The notes beneath the pieces were generated by a model that was given only the letters and a program-made list of their open reading frames with translations, searched no databases and had not been told where the DNA came from. This document shows, in pieces, positions 17,682-26,885 of a stretch of 64,000 nucleotides of DNA; the stretch's first letter is position 1, and the number at the start of each line of letters is the position of its first letter. Origin of the DNA: Pseudomonas agarici (GTDB lineage Bacteria; Pseudomonadota; Gammaproteobacteria; Pseudomonadales; Pseudomonadaceae); the NCBI RefSeq assembly GCF_900109755.1, contig NZ_FOAR01000019.1:45807-109806 (forward strand), in the 5' to 3' direction. The position numbers were made by a program, and so were the translations under genes.

Positions 17682-17954
17682 ATGGCCCCTTATCAATCTC
17701 CCCTCTTGCAAAGCTGGCACCGCAACGGTGCTATCGAAAGTCCCCGCCAAGTCACCGACCAGGCCATCCTGCTGGCGATAGCAGGCCGCAAGCCAGAGCG
17801 TGTGCGCGACACCACCTGGAAGCATTCGTTTATCTACTGCCCCAACAGACTGAAAGGGAATCCGTCTCTATCCCAAGAAAGGAGGTTCGGACCCGGTCGC
17901 CCTTTGCCCGTGCAGGCTTCAACCCGCTCCGCTCATCGTCATCGCACGCTTTAA
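17682..17954 (+). CDS. Orphan ORF, possibly a 3'-truncated gene
   Basis: A 90-residue ORF with GGAG seven bases before its ATG. The first 50 residues (MAPYQSPLLQSWHRNGAIE, then QVTDQAILLAIAGRKPE and VRDTTWKHSFIYC) look protein-like; the rest (GRPLPVQASTRSAHRHRTL) looks like noise. This fits a gene that lost its 3' end when the accessory pocket was rearranged. Function is unknown. The surrounding 17541-18025 stretch holds nothing else supportable. Confidence 0.35.
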   Translation: MAPYQSPLLQSWHRNGAIESPRQVTDQAILLAIAGRKPERVRDTTWKHSFIYCPNRLKGNPSLSQERRFGPGRPLPVQASTRSAHRHRTL

Positions 17955-18025
17955 GAGCAACCAGTGCTATAGTTTGCCGCGTTTTTTACGCTTTGATTAC
18001 GCATGGAAGCAAAAGGGGAGTATCT

Positions 18026-18502
18026 ATGACCATCTACACCGCAGGCTACGAAGGGCTCGTGATCGACGCGTTCATCGCACAGCTCAAACAAGCCCAGATC
18101 GACAAGGTGCTGGATGTTCGGGAATATCCGTTGTCTCGCAAAAAGGGCTTTTCCAAAAAAGCCTTCGCTGAAAACTTAGCCGTTGCGGGCATTTCATATG
18201 AGCACAGCCCGCCACTGGGATGTCCAAAACCAATACGCAACCGATACAAGGTGGACGGTGATTGGTCAGCATACTCTCGCGACTTCCGAATCTACATCCG
18301 AACACAAAACGCTATATTAAGTGAGTTAGTGTCAGACGCTGCAGAACAAAAAATTTGTATGGTCTGTTACGAGGCGGACGCAAAGCTCTGCCATCGTAGC
18401 CTGATCGCGGAAGCCGCTCAGGAGCTGGAGAGTTCACTGAAAACCGAACATCTACCTCTCAGAATAGAGACATTTGCTGATATTCTTTGCTCTGTCGCTT
18501 AG
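18026..18502 (+). CDS. DUF488 family protein
   Basis: A 158-residue DUF488 protein. Hallmarks seen: MTIYTAGYEG at the N-terminus, VLDVREYPLSRKKGFSK, SPPLGCPKPIRNRY, and the C-terminal CYEADAKLCHRSLIAE cysteine-histidine motif. The family is of unproven function; it has been suggested to act on nucleotides or nucleic acids and is often found in accessory and defence-like contexts. The ATG at 18026 follows AAGGGGAG by 5 bases; the long open frame upstream (from 17537) is not coding-like. Its last 44 bp overlap tail-to-tail with the minus-strand gene 18459-19283. The region is richer in A+T than the flanking core. Confidence 0.85.
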   Translation: MTIYTAGYEGLVIDAFIAQLKQAQIDKVLDVREYPLSRKKGFSKKAFAENLAVAGISYEHSPPLGCPKPIRNRYKVDGDWSAYSRDFRIYIRTQNAILSELVSDAAEQKICMVCYEADAKLCHRSLIAEAAQELESSLKTEHLPLRIETFADILCSVA

Positions 18503-19283
18503 GTGGATAGATCAAGCTGACTATCAACCACTGCCCAGGAAAACGGTGAATAGTTCCCATTAAAAGTAGGAGATCCCTACTAGGTAAATCGGCTTCCAAC
18601 TTCTTTCGAAAAGGAGCTTCCCAGCCATCTGCACCATGTTGGCGGCGAACGTTTCGATAAAGCTGGCTGGCCTCCCAATCAACAATCTTGTGGGTGTAGG
18701 GCTTGATCTCGCCATCTATCATACATTCATAAGTGTAATGAAAATCGAACGGTACTTTTTCTAGCCGCTTGATACTTGCCCGCTCTTGCTGCTCATCAAA
18801 CAGGCTCGGCTGCCGCTGCATCAGCTCAAGCTTTTCGATTTCTTGCGGCGTCCATTCCTCCGAAGCAGCTTTTCGAATATGCAGCGTGGCAATTCGGACA
18901 GGCCTGATCAAGCCCAAAGTAACATTGCTATCTACCCGTGCCGCCTCCAAGGCATCAAAGCTTTCGTAAATGGTCAATTTATCCAACAACTTACAACGCT
19001 CCTTCCAGTCCCCAGCCGGTAAAGCTCTGCCTACCGAGATAGTATCGACACCGATCTTGTGGCTCTCGGGCCTCCGATCTCCTGGGCTTCTGTCAATAAA
19101 AGCCTCGATCCATTGCCACTTTGCGAATTGCTGATCCCCGGTTACTAGACGAAATGGAACGGGGTAGAGGCGTATGAGATTGCCAAATTCATCCATCCCA
19201 GCAACACATGAAGTTTCAGCGTATTTAGCGCTAGGAGAGGGGTACGTTTTGCAGAGAATCAGGATTCGAGCTTTCCGTCTCAT
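18459..19283 (-). CDS. Uncharacterised protein, dual-OB-fold (DuOB)-like, DUF488 partner
   Basis: A 274-residue soluble protein starting MRRKARILILCKTYPSPSAK, then TSCVAGMDEFGNLIRLYPVPFR, WEASQLYRNVRR and LLLMGTIHRFPGQWLIVSLIYPP. The pattern of two beta-rich halves with LYPVPFR and GTIHRFP motifs matches what I recall of the dual OB-containing domain family, found paired with DUF488 genes. Its 3' end overlaps the DUF488 gene by 44 bp on the opposite strand. A nucleic-acid role is inferred only. Family naming is from memory and moderately sure. Confidence 0.7.
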   Translation of the reverse strand: MRRKARILILCKTYPSPSAKYAETSCVAGMDEFGNLIRLYPVPFRLVTGDQQFAKWQWIEAFIDRSPGDRRPESHKIGVDTISVGRALPAGDWKERCKLLDKLTIYESFDALEAARVDSNVTLGLIRPVRIATLHIRKAASEEWTPQEIEKLELMQRQPSLFDEQQERASIKRLEKVPFDFHYTYECMIDGEIKPYTHKIVDWEASQLYRNVRRQHGADGWEAPFRKKLEADLPSRDLLLLMGTIHRFPGQWLIVSLIYPPKRQSKEYQQMSLF

Positions 19284-19533
19284 TCAGACCAGATCCATTT
19301 GGTGTTTTCCTACTGTCGCCAGAAATCGAAGCAACGACCAGTTGTCATCAATGCAGGCCTTGGCATCATCTCAAACCCTCGCCGACTCAATATCTATCAG
19401 TAAAACAAGACATGTTTAAAAATTATTGTAGACTTTTATGTATTCATGGAAGGGGATCGACGCAATACCTTCGAAGCCGGCTTTCTACATTATCTGCAGA
19501 AACAACTCTTCGCCAACGCCCGCACCGCCTCGT

Positions 19534-19550
19534 CCGTATAATGTATACGG
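19534..19550. promoter_or_regulatory. 17-bp palindrome upstream of vapC module
   Basis: CCGTATA-ATG-TATACGG is a perfect palindrome with 7-bp arms that contains a TATAAT (-10-like) hexamer. It is 15 bp upstream of the antitoxin remnant start. This is the position and form of a toxin-antitoxin operator, where the antitoxin would block its own promoter. No good -35 hexamer is seen. Confidence 0.4.
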
Positions 19551-19565
19551 GCGGCCAGCAGCAGG

Positions 19566-19721
19566 ATGAGCACAGCGTCATTGAGCGACGGTACCTTTGC
19601 CATCATGACCGCCAGTCATTCCGTGCGGGATCTCAAAGGGTTGATTCGCAAGCCTGCCAGGCCAATCAGTATTGAAGACATGAACCAGGCTATCGCGGCT
19701 GAGGGTGCTAAAGCACGATGA
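19566..19721 (+). CDS. N-terminally truncated AbrB/VapB-type antitoxin
   Basis: A 51-residue ORF, starting MSTASLSDGTFAIMTASHSV and continuing RDLKGLIRKPARPISIEDMNQAI. It matches only the C-terminal, toxin-binding part of AbrB/SpoVT-type antitoxins; the usual N-terminal swapped-hairpin DNA-binding domain (about 30 residues, with an LTSKGQITIP-like start) is absent and not found in other frames upstream. It overlaps vapC by 4 bp (ATGA), the normal coupling. It may still neutralise VapC but should not autoregulate. Confidence 0.65.
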   Translation: MSTASLSDGTFAIMTASHSVRDLKGLIRKPARPISIEDMNQAIAAEGAKAR

Positions 19722-20113
19722 TCGGTCTGGACGCCAATGTGCTGGCTCGTTATCTCGCTCAGGATGACCCGGCACAAGCAGCCAAGGCAACGGCATTGAT
19801 AGAGTCGTTGTCCGTAGCCTCTCTCGGCTATATAACGCTGGTGTCGGTGGTCGAGTTGGTGTGGGTACTTCAGTCCTGCTACCAATCCGACAAGAGCGAC
19901 ATCCTCGTGACGCTCGAGACACTACTGCGCACCAGGGAACTAAAAGTTGAACGGGCCGAAATTGTCTGGCAAGCCCTACGTCGCTATACCGAAGCCAAAG
20001 CGGATTTCGCCGATTGCCTGATCGAACGTAGCGCCCACGCAGCGGACTGTGAATACGTCGTGACCTTCGATAGCAAAGCCGCAAAAACAGCAGGCATGCG
20101 CAAACTGACCTGA
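19718..20113 (+). CDS. vapC: Type II toxin VapC, PIN-domain ribonuclease
   Basis: A 131-residue PIN-domain protein. The four acidic positions are visible: Asp5 in MIGLDANVLARYL, the Glu in VSVVELVWVLQ, and the DFADCLIER and VVTFDSKAAK aspartates. VapC toxins cut tRNA or rRNA loops when freed from their antitoxin. It is translationally coupled to the truncated antitoxin. All catalytic residues seem present, so the toxin is potentially active. Confidence 0.85.
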   Translation: MIGLDANVLARYLAQDDPAQAAKATALIESLSVASLGYITLVSVVELVWVLQSCYQSDKSDILVTLETLLRTRELKVERAEIVWQALRRYTEAKADFADCLIERSAHAADCEYVVTFDSKAAKTAGMRKLT

Positions 20114-20317
20114 ACCTACGCCAACAGCGATGCCCGAACCCTGGCCTGTCAGGATGACCAGCAGCAGGCGTTCGCTTACAAACAGATCAAGGACGCCCCC
20201 TCTGTTTCGCAAAGGAGGCAAACTGATCGTCAGTCAGTGGTCTTCAGTCAGTGAAATCCCAGGGCTGTCCAAAGCGAGCCAGACGCCAAGGTCTGGTCTG
20301 GCAACCCCCAGAAACGA

Positions 20318-20342
20318 CAAAGCCCCGAATTCCGGGGCTTTG
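20318..20342 (-). terminator. Terminator of tRNA-Ser
   Basis: CAAAGCCCCG and CGGGGCTTTG form a 10-bp stem around AATTC, 12 bp beyond the encoded CCA of the minus-strand tRNA. Read on the minus strand it ends in TTTGTCGTTT, a short T-rich tail. The rest of the gap to vapC (20114-20317) holds no supported gene. Confidence 0.7.
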
Positions 20343-20353
20343 AGGTCTATGTA

Positions 20354-20441
20354 TGGCGGAGGCGCAGAGATTCGAACTCTGGGACCTGTTACAGTCGGCA
20401 GTTTTCAAGACTGCTGCCTTAAACCACTCGGCCACACCTCC
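20354..20441 (-). tRNA. tRNA-Ser(UGA)
   Basis: An 88-nt class II tRNA including encoded CCA. The acceptor arms GGAGGTG and CGCCTCC pair; the anticodon arm GCAGT-CTTGAAA-ACTGC gives anticodon TGA (serine, UCA codons). A long variable arm and the GTTCGAATC T-loop are present. The 3' end faces the accessory pocket, a common integration end for islands. Confidence 0.95.
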
Positions 20442-20563
20442 TATGTAGTGCGGGCGCCATAATACCGTAATGAAACACACTGTCAAACTCTCGTGATAGC
20501 TTGTTGCAGAGCCTCTGTTATGATCTTTGCGACTGAACATTTCAAACCCGAAGGAGTTTCGCC

Positions 20564-21235
20564 ATGCGCGAACAGGATTATGCCGTTAACAACAGCGTGC
20601 AGGCTGAGCAGCTAGAGGTTAGCCGCGTCCTGCGCAACACTTACAGCCTTCTGGCCCTCACCCTGGCTTTCAGCGGTGTGATGGCCTTCGTCGCCCAGCA
20701 GATGCGTGTCGGCTACCCGAATATCTTCGTCGTGCTGATCGGCTTCTACGGGCTGTTCTTCCTCACCAACAAACTACGCGATTCGGCCTGGGGCCTGGTG
20801 TCCGCCTTCGCCCTGACCGGTTTCATGGGGTTCCTGCTCGGCCCGATCCTCAACCGCTACCTGGGCATGCAGGGCGGCGCTGAAGTCGTCAGTTCGGCAT
20901 TCGCCATGACCGCCCTGGTCTTCGGCGGCCTGTCGGCCTACGTGCTGATCACCCGCAAGGACATGAGCTTCCTCAGTGGGTTCATCACCGCCGGCTTCTT
21001 CGTGCTGCTGGGTGCAACGCTGGCCAGTATTTTCTTCAACATCAGCGGTCTACAGTTGGCGATCAGCGCTGGTTTCGTGCTGTTCTCCTCGGTCTGCATC
21101 CTGTTCCAGACCAGCGCCATCATCCATGGTGGCGAACGTAACTACATCATGGCAACCATCAGCCTGTATGTGTCGATCTACAACCTGTTTATCAGCCTGC
21201 TACAGATCTTCGGCATCATGGGTCGCGACGACTGA
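20564..21235 (+). CDS. yccA: Bax inhibitor-1/YccA family membrane protein
   Basis: A 223-residue inner membrane protein with seven hydrophobic segments, starting after an N-terminal MREQDYAVNNSVQAEQLEVSRVLRNTYSLLALTLA region (given here only as an outline of its start). It belongs to the BI-1 family; E. coli YccA binds and modulates the FtsH protease. The C-terminal SLYVSIYNLFISLLQIFG is the usual final helix. Start ATG has GAAGGAG 7 bases upstream. It stands alone before the tus operon and is followed by an intrinsic terminator. Confidence 0.9.
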   Translation: MREQDYAVNNSVQAEQLEVSRVLRNTYSLLALTLAFSGVMAFVAQQMRVGYPNIFVVLIGFYGLFFLTNKLRDSAWGLVSAFALTGFMGFLLGPILNRYLGMQGGAEVVSSAFAMTALVFGGLSAYVLITRKDMSFLSGFITAGFFVLLGATLASIFFNISGLQLAISAGFVLFSSVCILFQTSAIIHGGERNYIMATISLYVSIYNLFISLLQIFGIMGRDD

Positions 21236-21252
21236 TCGCACCGCTCAAGCGA

Positions 21253-21276
21253 AAAGCCCGCTTTGGCGGGTTTTTT
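21253..21276 (+). terminator. Intrinsic terminator after yccA
   Basis: AAGCCCGC-TTTG-GCGGG followed by six T residues, 18 bp after the yccA stop codon. Confidence 0.85.
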
Positions 21277-21346
21277 GTTGTCGACGATTTAGCTTCCTGG
21301 CGTTTCTAGCTTTATTATGACGGCAGATTTGCCGACAGAGTCTCCC

Positions 21347-21739
21347 ATGAAGTTTGCCATTGCACTGTTTTCCGCACCCCACGCGCCCTCCTCTCGCCGC
21401 GCCCTGCTGTTCGCCCAGGCAGTGCTTGCCGGTGGGCATGAGATTGTGCGGCTGTTCTTTTATCAGGATGGCGTGCATAGCGCGTCGAGCAATGTGGTCA
21501 CTCCCCAGGACGAACAGGACTTACCACAACAGTGGACGACCTTCGTCAGTGAGCACCAGCTCGACGGTGTGGTCTGCATCGCCGCAGCGCTGCGACGCGG
21601 TGTGCTCAACCGTGAAGAGGCCCAGCGCTATCAGCGCGCGGCGGTGAATCTGGGCGAGCCCTGGGAACTCTCCGGACTGGGGCAGTTGCATGATGCCGTG
21701 CAGGCCGCCGACCGATTGATTTGTTTCGGAGGGCCTTGA
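21347..21739 (+). CDS. tusD: Sulfurtransferase complex subunit TusD
   Basis: A 130-residue DsrE-family protein. It accepts sulfur from TusA within the TusBCD complex for 2-thiouridine formation on tRNA. The reactive cysteine lies in QLDGVVCIAAALRRGVL. The ATG at 21347 (MKFAIALFSAP) is preferred over an upstream in-frame start at 21317. It is the first gene of tusDCBE-ybiB, with 1 bp to tusC. Confidence 0.93.
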   Translation: MKFAIALFSAPHAPSSRRALLFAQAVLAGGHEIVRLFFYQDGVHSASSNVVTPQDEQDLPQQWTTFVSEHQLDGVVCIAAALRRGVLNREEAQRYQRAAVNLGEPWELSGLGQLHDAVQAADRLICFGGP

Positions 21740-21740
21740 A

Positions 21741-22103
21741 ATGCCCAAGTCCCTGTTGATTGTCAGCCGCCAGGCGCCGTGGTCTGGCCCGAGTGCCCGC
21801 GAAGCGCTGGATATCGTGCTGGCCGGGGGGGCCTTTGATCTGCCCATCGGCCTGCTGTTCATGGATGACGGGGTGTTCCAGCTGACGCCCGCACAGAACG
21901 CCAAGACGCTCCAGCAGAAAGACCTGACCGCTAACCTTCAGGCGCTGTCACTGTTCGGTGTCGAGAATCTGTATGCCTGTCGCGACAGCCTGGCTGACCG
22001 GGGGATTTTTTCCAGCCAGATCACTGGCGAGGATTTGAGCCTGCTCACGGCCGAAGAAACCATCGCGCTCGTTAATCGTTATGACCAGGTGATTACTCTC
22101 TGA
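21741..22103 (+). CDS. tusC: Sulfurtransferase complex subunit TusC
   Basis: A 120-residue DsrF-family protein, starting MPKSLLIVSRQAPWSGPSAR. It is a structural partner of TusD and TusB in the heterohexamer that relays sulfur to TusE. It overlaps tusB by one base (TGATG). Confidence 0.92.
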   Translation: MPKSLLIVSRQAPWSGPSAREALDIVLAGGAFDLPIGLLFMDDGVFQLTPAQNAKTLQQKDLTANLQALSLFGVENLYACRDSLADRGIFSSQITGEDLSLLTAEETIALVNRYDQVITL

Positions 22104-22402
22104 TGTCGACCTTGCATGTGCTGTCTCACTCTCCGTTCACCGACAGCCGCCTGGGCAGTTGCCTGCGCCTGCTGGGCAGCGACGATGCGCTGCTGCTCTG
22201 TGGCGACGCTGTCTACGCCTTGCAACCGCGCAGCCTGCCGCTCGAAGCCCTTGAAGAACGTGCCGCCGAGTTGTCGCTGTTTGTGCTCGACGAAGACCTG
22301 CTGGCCCGAGGCCTGGAATGTCCGGACTGGGCCACGCGCGTGGACTATCCGGGGTTTGTCGAGCTGTCGATCCGCTACCATAAGGTCAACACTTGGTTAT
22401 GA
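22103..22402 (+). CDS. tusB: Sulfurtransferase complex subunit TusB
   Basis: A 99-residue DsrH-family protein, the third TusBCD subunit: MSTLHVLSHSPFTDSRLGSC, then LLCGDAVYAL. It starts on the tusC stop and overlaps tusE by 4 bp, showing tight coupling in the operon. Confidence 0.92.
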   Translation: MSTLHVLSHSPFTDSRLGSCLRLLGSDDALLLCGDAVYALQPRSLPLEALEERAAELSLFVLDEDLLARGLECPDWATRVDYPGFVELSIRYHKVNTWL

Positions 22403-22734
22403 ACACCTTGACGGTGAACGGGCAGGACATCGCCCTGGACAAGGACGGCTACCTGGTGGAGTTGAGCGATTGGTCGCCCGCCGTCGCCAGCGCCCTCGCT
22501 GCCCGGGAAACCATCGAGCTGAGCCCGGAGCACTGGGAAATCCTCGAGTTGTTGCGCAGTTTCTATCAGGAATTCGACCTGTCGCCGGCGACACGCCCGC
22601 TGATCAAATACACCGCCTTGAAACTGGGTGCCGAAAAAGGCAACAGCCTGCACCTCAATCGCCTGTTCAATGGCACCCCCGCCAAACTCGCCGCCAAGCT
22701 GGCGGGCCTGCCCAAACCGACGAATTGTTTATGA
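22399..22734 (+). CDS. tusE: Sulfur relay protein TusE (DsrC family)
   Basis: A 111-residue DsrC/TusE protein. The swinging C-terminal arm ends KPTNCL with the catalytic cysteine penultimate (Cys110). TusE takes persulfide from TusD and hands it to MnmA, whose gene is at 42619 in this window. A TTG two codons upstream is rejected in favour of the ATG at 22399, which overlaps the tusB stop. Confidence 0.93.
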   Translation: MNTLTVNGQDIALDKDGYLVELSDWSPAVASALAARETIELSPEHWEILELLRSFYQEFDLSPATRPLIKYTALKLGAEKGNSLHLNRLFNGTPAKLAAKLAGLPKPTNCL

Positions 22735-23732
22735 CCCACTCTGCTCCTCTGATCACCGAAACGCCCACCGAGCATGCGTTTGCACCTTTCGTGCGGATCC
22801 TTGGCAAAGGTAAGCGCGGCGCCCGCAGCCTGACCCGCGAGGAAGCCCGCGAGGCCATGGGCATGCTGCTTGACGACAAGGTCGAGGACACCCAACTCGG
22901 CGCCTTCCTGATGTTGCTGCGCCACAAGGAGGAAAGCCCGGTGGAGCTGGCCGGATTTACCGAGGCCCTGCGCGAGCGGCTCAATGCGCCGGCCTTGCCG
23001 ATCGACCTGGACTGGCCGACCTACGCCGGCAAGAAGCGCCACCTGCCCTGGTACCTGCTGGCCGCCAAGTGCCTGGCCCAGAACGGCGTGAAGATCCTGA
23101 TGCACGGCGGCGGCGCCCATACCTCGGGCCGGCTGTACACCGAACAATTGCTCGGTGCCCTGCAGATTCCGTTGTGCCGCACCTGGCAGGCGGTCGCACA
23201 GGCTCAGGCCAGCGGCAATATCGCCTTTTTCCCCCTGGGTGACTGGGCACCACGGCTGCAGCGGATGATCGACCTGCGTAACACCCTGGGCCTGCGCTCA
23301 CCGATCCACTCCCTGGCGCGCATCCTCAACCCGCTGGGCGCCCGTTGCGGCCTGCAAAGCATCTTCCATCCCGGCTACCAGGCCGTGCATCGCGATGCCA
23401 GTGGCCTGTTGGGCGATACGGTCATTGTGATCAAGGGCGACGGTGGTGAGATCGAGGTCAATCCCGACAGCCCCTGTCATCTTTACGGGACGACCAACGG
23501 TGAAAGCTGGGAGGAAGAATGGCCCGCATTGTCCGCGCAGCGTCATGTGAAACCGGCGACGCTGGAGCCCGGGCATCTCAAGGCTCTTTGGAGGGGCGAG
23601 GTGGAGGACAGCTACCCGCAATTGGCCCTGCTGTCGACCATGGCCCTGGCCCTGCGCGGTCTCGGCATACCTCGTGAACACGCCTTCGAACAGGCACGAC
23701 AGTACTGGGATGCCCGTAACAAATCGATTTAG
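22731..23732 (+). CDS. ybiB: YbiB/TrpD2 family protein (anthranilate phosphoribosyltransferase-like, DNA-binding)
   Basis: A 333-residue protein with the TrpD fold: an N-terminal helical domain (VRILGKGKRGARSLTREEAREAM) and a glycosyltransferase-like C-terminal domain (LMHGGGAHTSGRLYTEQLLGALQI). E. coli YbiB (TrpD2) does not act in tryptophan synthesis; it binds nucleic acids and is SOS-linked. The ATG overlaps the tusE stop by 4 bp, so it is part of the tus operon, an arrangement common in Pseudomonas. Confidence 0.85.
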   Translation: MTHSAPLITETPTEHAFAPFVRILGKGKRGARSLTREEAREAMGMLLDDKVEDTQLGAFLMLLRHKEESPVELAGFTEALRERLNAPALPIDLDWPTYAGKKRHLPWYLLAAKCLAQNGVKILMHGGGAHTSGRLYTEQLLGALQIPLCRTWQAVAQAQASGNIAFFPLGDWAPRLQRMIDLRNTLGLRSPIHSLARILNPLGARCGLQSIFHPGYQAVHRDASGLLGDTVIVIKGDGGEIEVNPDSPCHLYGTTNGESWEEEWPALSAQRHVKPATLEPGHLKALWRGEVEDSYPQLALLSTMALALRGLGIPREHAFEQARQYWDARNKSI

Positions 23733-23760
23733 CCAATCAGGCTCATGATGGTGCGCGAAC

Positions 23761-23790
23761 CTGCAAGAGCCGGATTACAGGCTCTTGCAG
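23761..23790. terminator. Hairpin between convergent ybiB and cysG
   Basis: CTGCAAGAGCC and GGCTCTTGCAG give an 11-bp perfect stem with a 8-base loop. It is in the 87-bp convergent gap and may stop transcription from both sides; no T-tract follows on either strand. A second, weaker TGAGGCC/GGCCTCA pair follows at 23798-23822. Confidence 0.6.
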
Positions 23791-23819
23791 TGGGGATTGA
23801 GGCCAACGCTAAATCGGCC

Positions 23820-25213
23820 TCAGACTTGGGATTGCGCACCTTCGAACCAGGCCAGTTTCTCGCGTAGCTGGACCACTTCTCCGACAATCACCAGCGTCGG
23901 TGCATGGACTTCATGCTCCGCCACCAGTTGTGGCAGATTGGCCAGCGTGCCGGTGAATACGCGCTGATTCGAGGTGGTGCCTTGCTGGATCAGCGCTGCG
24001 GGTGTTTGCGCCGAACGACCATGTTTGATCAACTGTTCACAGATGATCGGCAACCCCACCAGGCCCATATAGAACACCAGGGTCTGGGCCGGCGCCACCA
24101 GGTCGACCCACGGCAGGTCAGTGCTGCCATCTTTCAGGTGCCCGGTAACAAATCGTACCGACTGCGCGTAGTCGCGGTGCGTCAGCGGGATCCCGGCATA
24201 GGCCGAGCAACCGCTGGCCGCCGTGATCCCCGGCACCACTTGGAAAGGAATCCCGTGGGCCGCCAGCTCTTCGATCTCTTCGCCACCACGACCGAAGATG
24301 AACGGATCTCCACCCTTCAGCCGCAGTACCCGCTTGCCCTGTTTCGCCAGATCGACCAGTTGCTGGTTGATCTGGTCCTGAGGCACGGTATGATCGGCAC
24401 GACGCTTGCCGACATAGATACGGTCGGCATCGCGCCGGCACAGTTCGAGAATCGCCGGGGCGACCAGACGGTCGTAGAGCACCACGTCCGCCTGTTGCAT
24501 CAAGCGCAGTGCGCGGAAGGTCAACAGGTCGGGATCACCCGGTCCCGCACCCACCAGATACACCTCGCCTGGCGCGTTCGGTGCCACTCCGTTGAGCTTC
24601 TCCAGCAATAAACGCTCGGCCTCGGCGCCCTGCCCGGCCAACTGACGGTCGGCGATAGGCCCCTGGAACACGTCTTCCCAGAATGCACGACGCTGTTGCA
24701 CGCCAGGAAACAAGGCTTTCACCTGGGTCCGAAAGCGCGCTGCGAGCCCGGCCAACTGACCATAGGTGGCAGGAATCCAGGTTTCCAGCTTGGCCCGGAT
24801 CAACCGAGCCAGTACCGGTGCATCACCGCCGCTGGAAACTGCGATCACCAGCGGCGAACGATCAACAATGGCCGGGAAGATCACGCTGCACAAGGCCGGT
24901 GCATCGACCACATTGACCGGTACGCAGCGCCGACGAGCATCGGCGGAGACTTGAGCGTTGAGCGACTCGTCGTCGGTGGCGGCAATGACCAGCACGCAGC
25001 CGTCCAAGTCGGATTCGACATAACCGCGCAACAGCATTTTGCCACCGCTGTTGCCGATCAGCTCACCTAACTGACTTTCGATCTCGGGAGCGACCACCTG
25101 CAACACCGCGCCGGCATCGGCCAGCAGGCGGGATTTGCGCAAGGCAATCTCGCCGCCGCCGACGACCAGCACACGGCTGCCGCGCAGGTTGTGAAACAGC
25201 GGCAGAAACTCCA

Positions 25214-25214
<1 letters not shown>
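23820..25214 (-). CDS. cysG: Siroheme synthase CysG
   Basis: A 464-residue trifunctional enzyme making siroheme from uroporphyrinogen III. Residues 1 to about 200 form the NAD-dependent dehydrogenase/ferrochelatase part (VLVVGGGEIALRKSRLL, then AVSSGGDAPVLARLIR). From about 216 comes the SAM methyltransferase: VYLVGAGPGDPDLLTFRALR, VLRLKGGDPFIFGRGGEE and VPGITAASGCSAYAGIPLTH. It overlaps serS by one base in the order rarA-crcB-serS-cysG, standard for Pseudomonas. Confidence 0.95.
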
Positions 25215-26494
<1,280 letters not shown>

Positions 26495-26510
26495 GTCGGT
26501 TTCTCGTTAT

Positions 26511-26885
26511 TCAGAGTTTGGTCAAGGACAGGCCGGCCCAGGTCGCGAGCAGCCCGCCGAATACGCTGAGGGCCACATAGCCGATGGCCAGCAAGCCCTG
26601 CCCGCTTTCCAGCAGGCGCACCGTATCCAGTGAAAAAGATGAAAATGTGGTCAGGCCGCCGACAAACCCCACGATCAGGCCCGCGCGGATTTCAACCGGA
26701 ACTTCGGGGCGCAGCAAAAACAGGCCGTAGAGCACGCCAATCACCAGGCAGCCCACGATATTAACGGCCAATGTCGCGGTATAGAAGTGCTTCGGCCAAT
26801 TGGCGTTGATTAGATTGCCCGTGGCAAAGCGCACCAGGGTACCGACGATACCGGCGACAGAGACGGCAAGCACAGTGCGGATCAC
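26511..26885 (-). CDS. crcB: Fluoride ion channel CrcB
   Basis: A 124-residue Fluc channel with four membrane helices. The signature FVGGLTTFSSFSLD and GTLVRFATGNLIN segments are present. It exports fluoride. The start is a GTG at 26885 overlapping the rarA stop (GTGA); the long frame upstream is a shadow of rarA. No fluoride riboswitch was seen, as expected for an internal operon position. Confidence 0.92.
   Translation of the reverse strand: MIRTVLAVSVAGIVGTLVRFATGNLINANWPKHFYTATLAVNIVGCLVIGVLYGLFLLRPEVPVEIRAGLIVGFVGGLTTFSSFSLDTVRLLESGQGLLAIGYVALSVFGGLLATWAGLSLTKL

Noticed and set aside
17537..18025. N-terminal extension of the DUF488 protein by 163 residues
   Set aside because: The upstream part of the frame is low-complexity and not coding-like, while ATG 18026 has a strong ribosome site and begins the conserved domain.
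19440..19565. Minus-strand peptide reading AVLILLLAARIHYTDEAVRA across the vapC operator region
   Set aside because: It looks protein-like but has no start or family match and overlaps the promoter; too short to support.
20114..20317. Integrase or attachment-site repeat beside tRNA-Ser
   Set aside because: No integrase-like frame and no second copy of the tRNA 3' sequence was found in the pocket.
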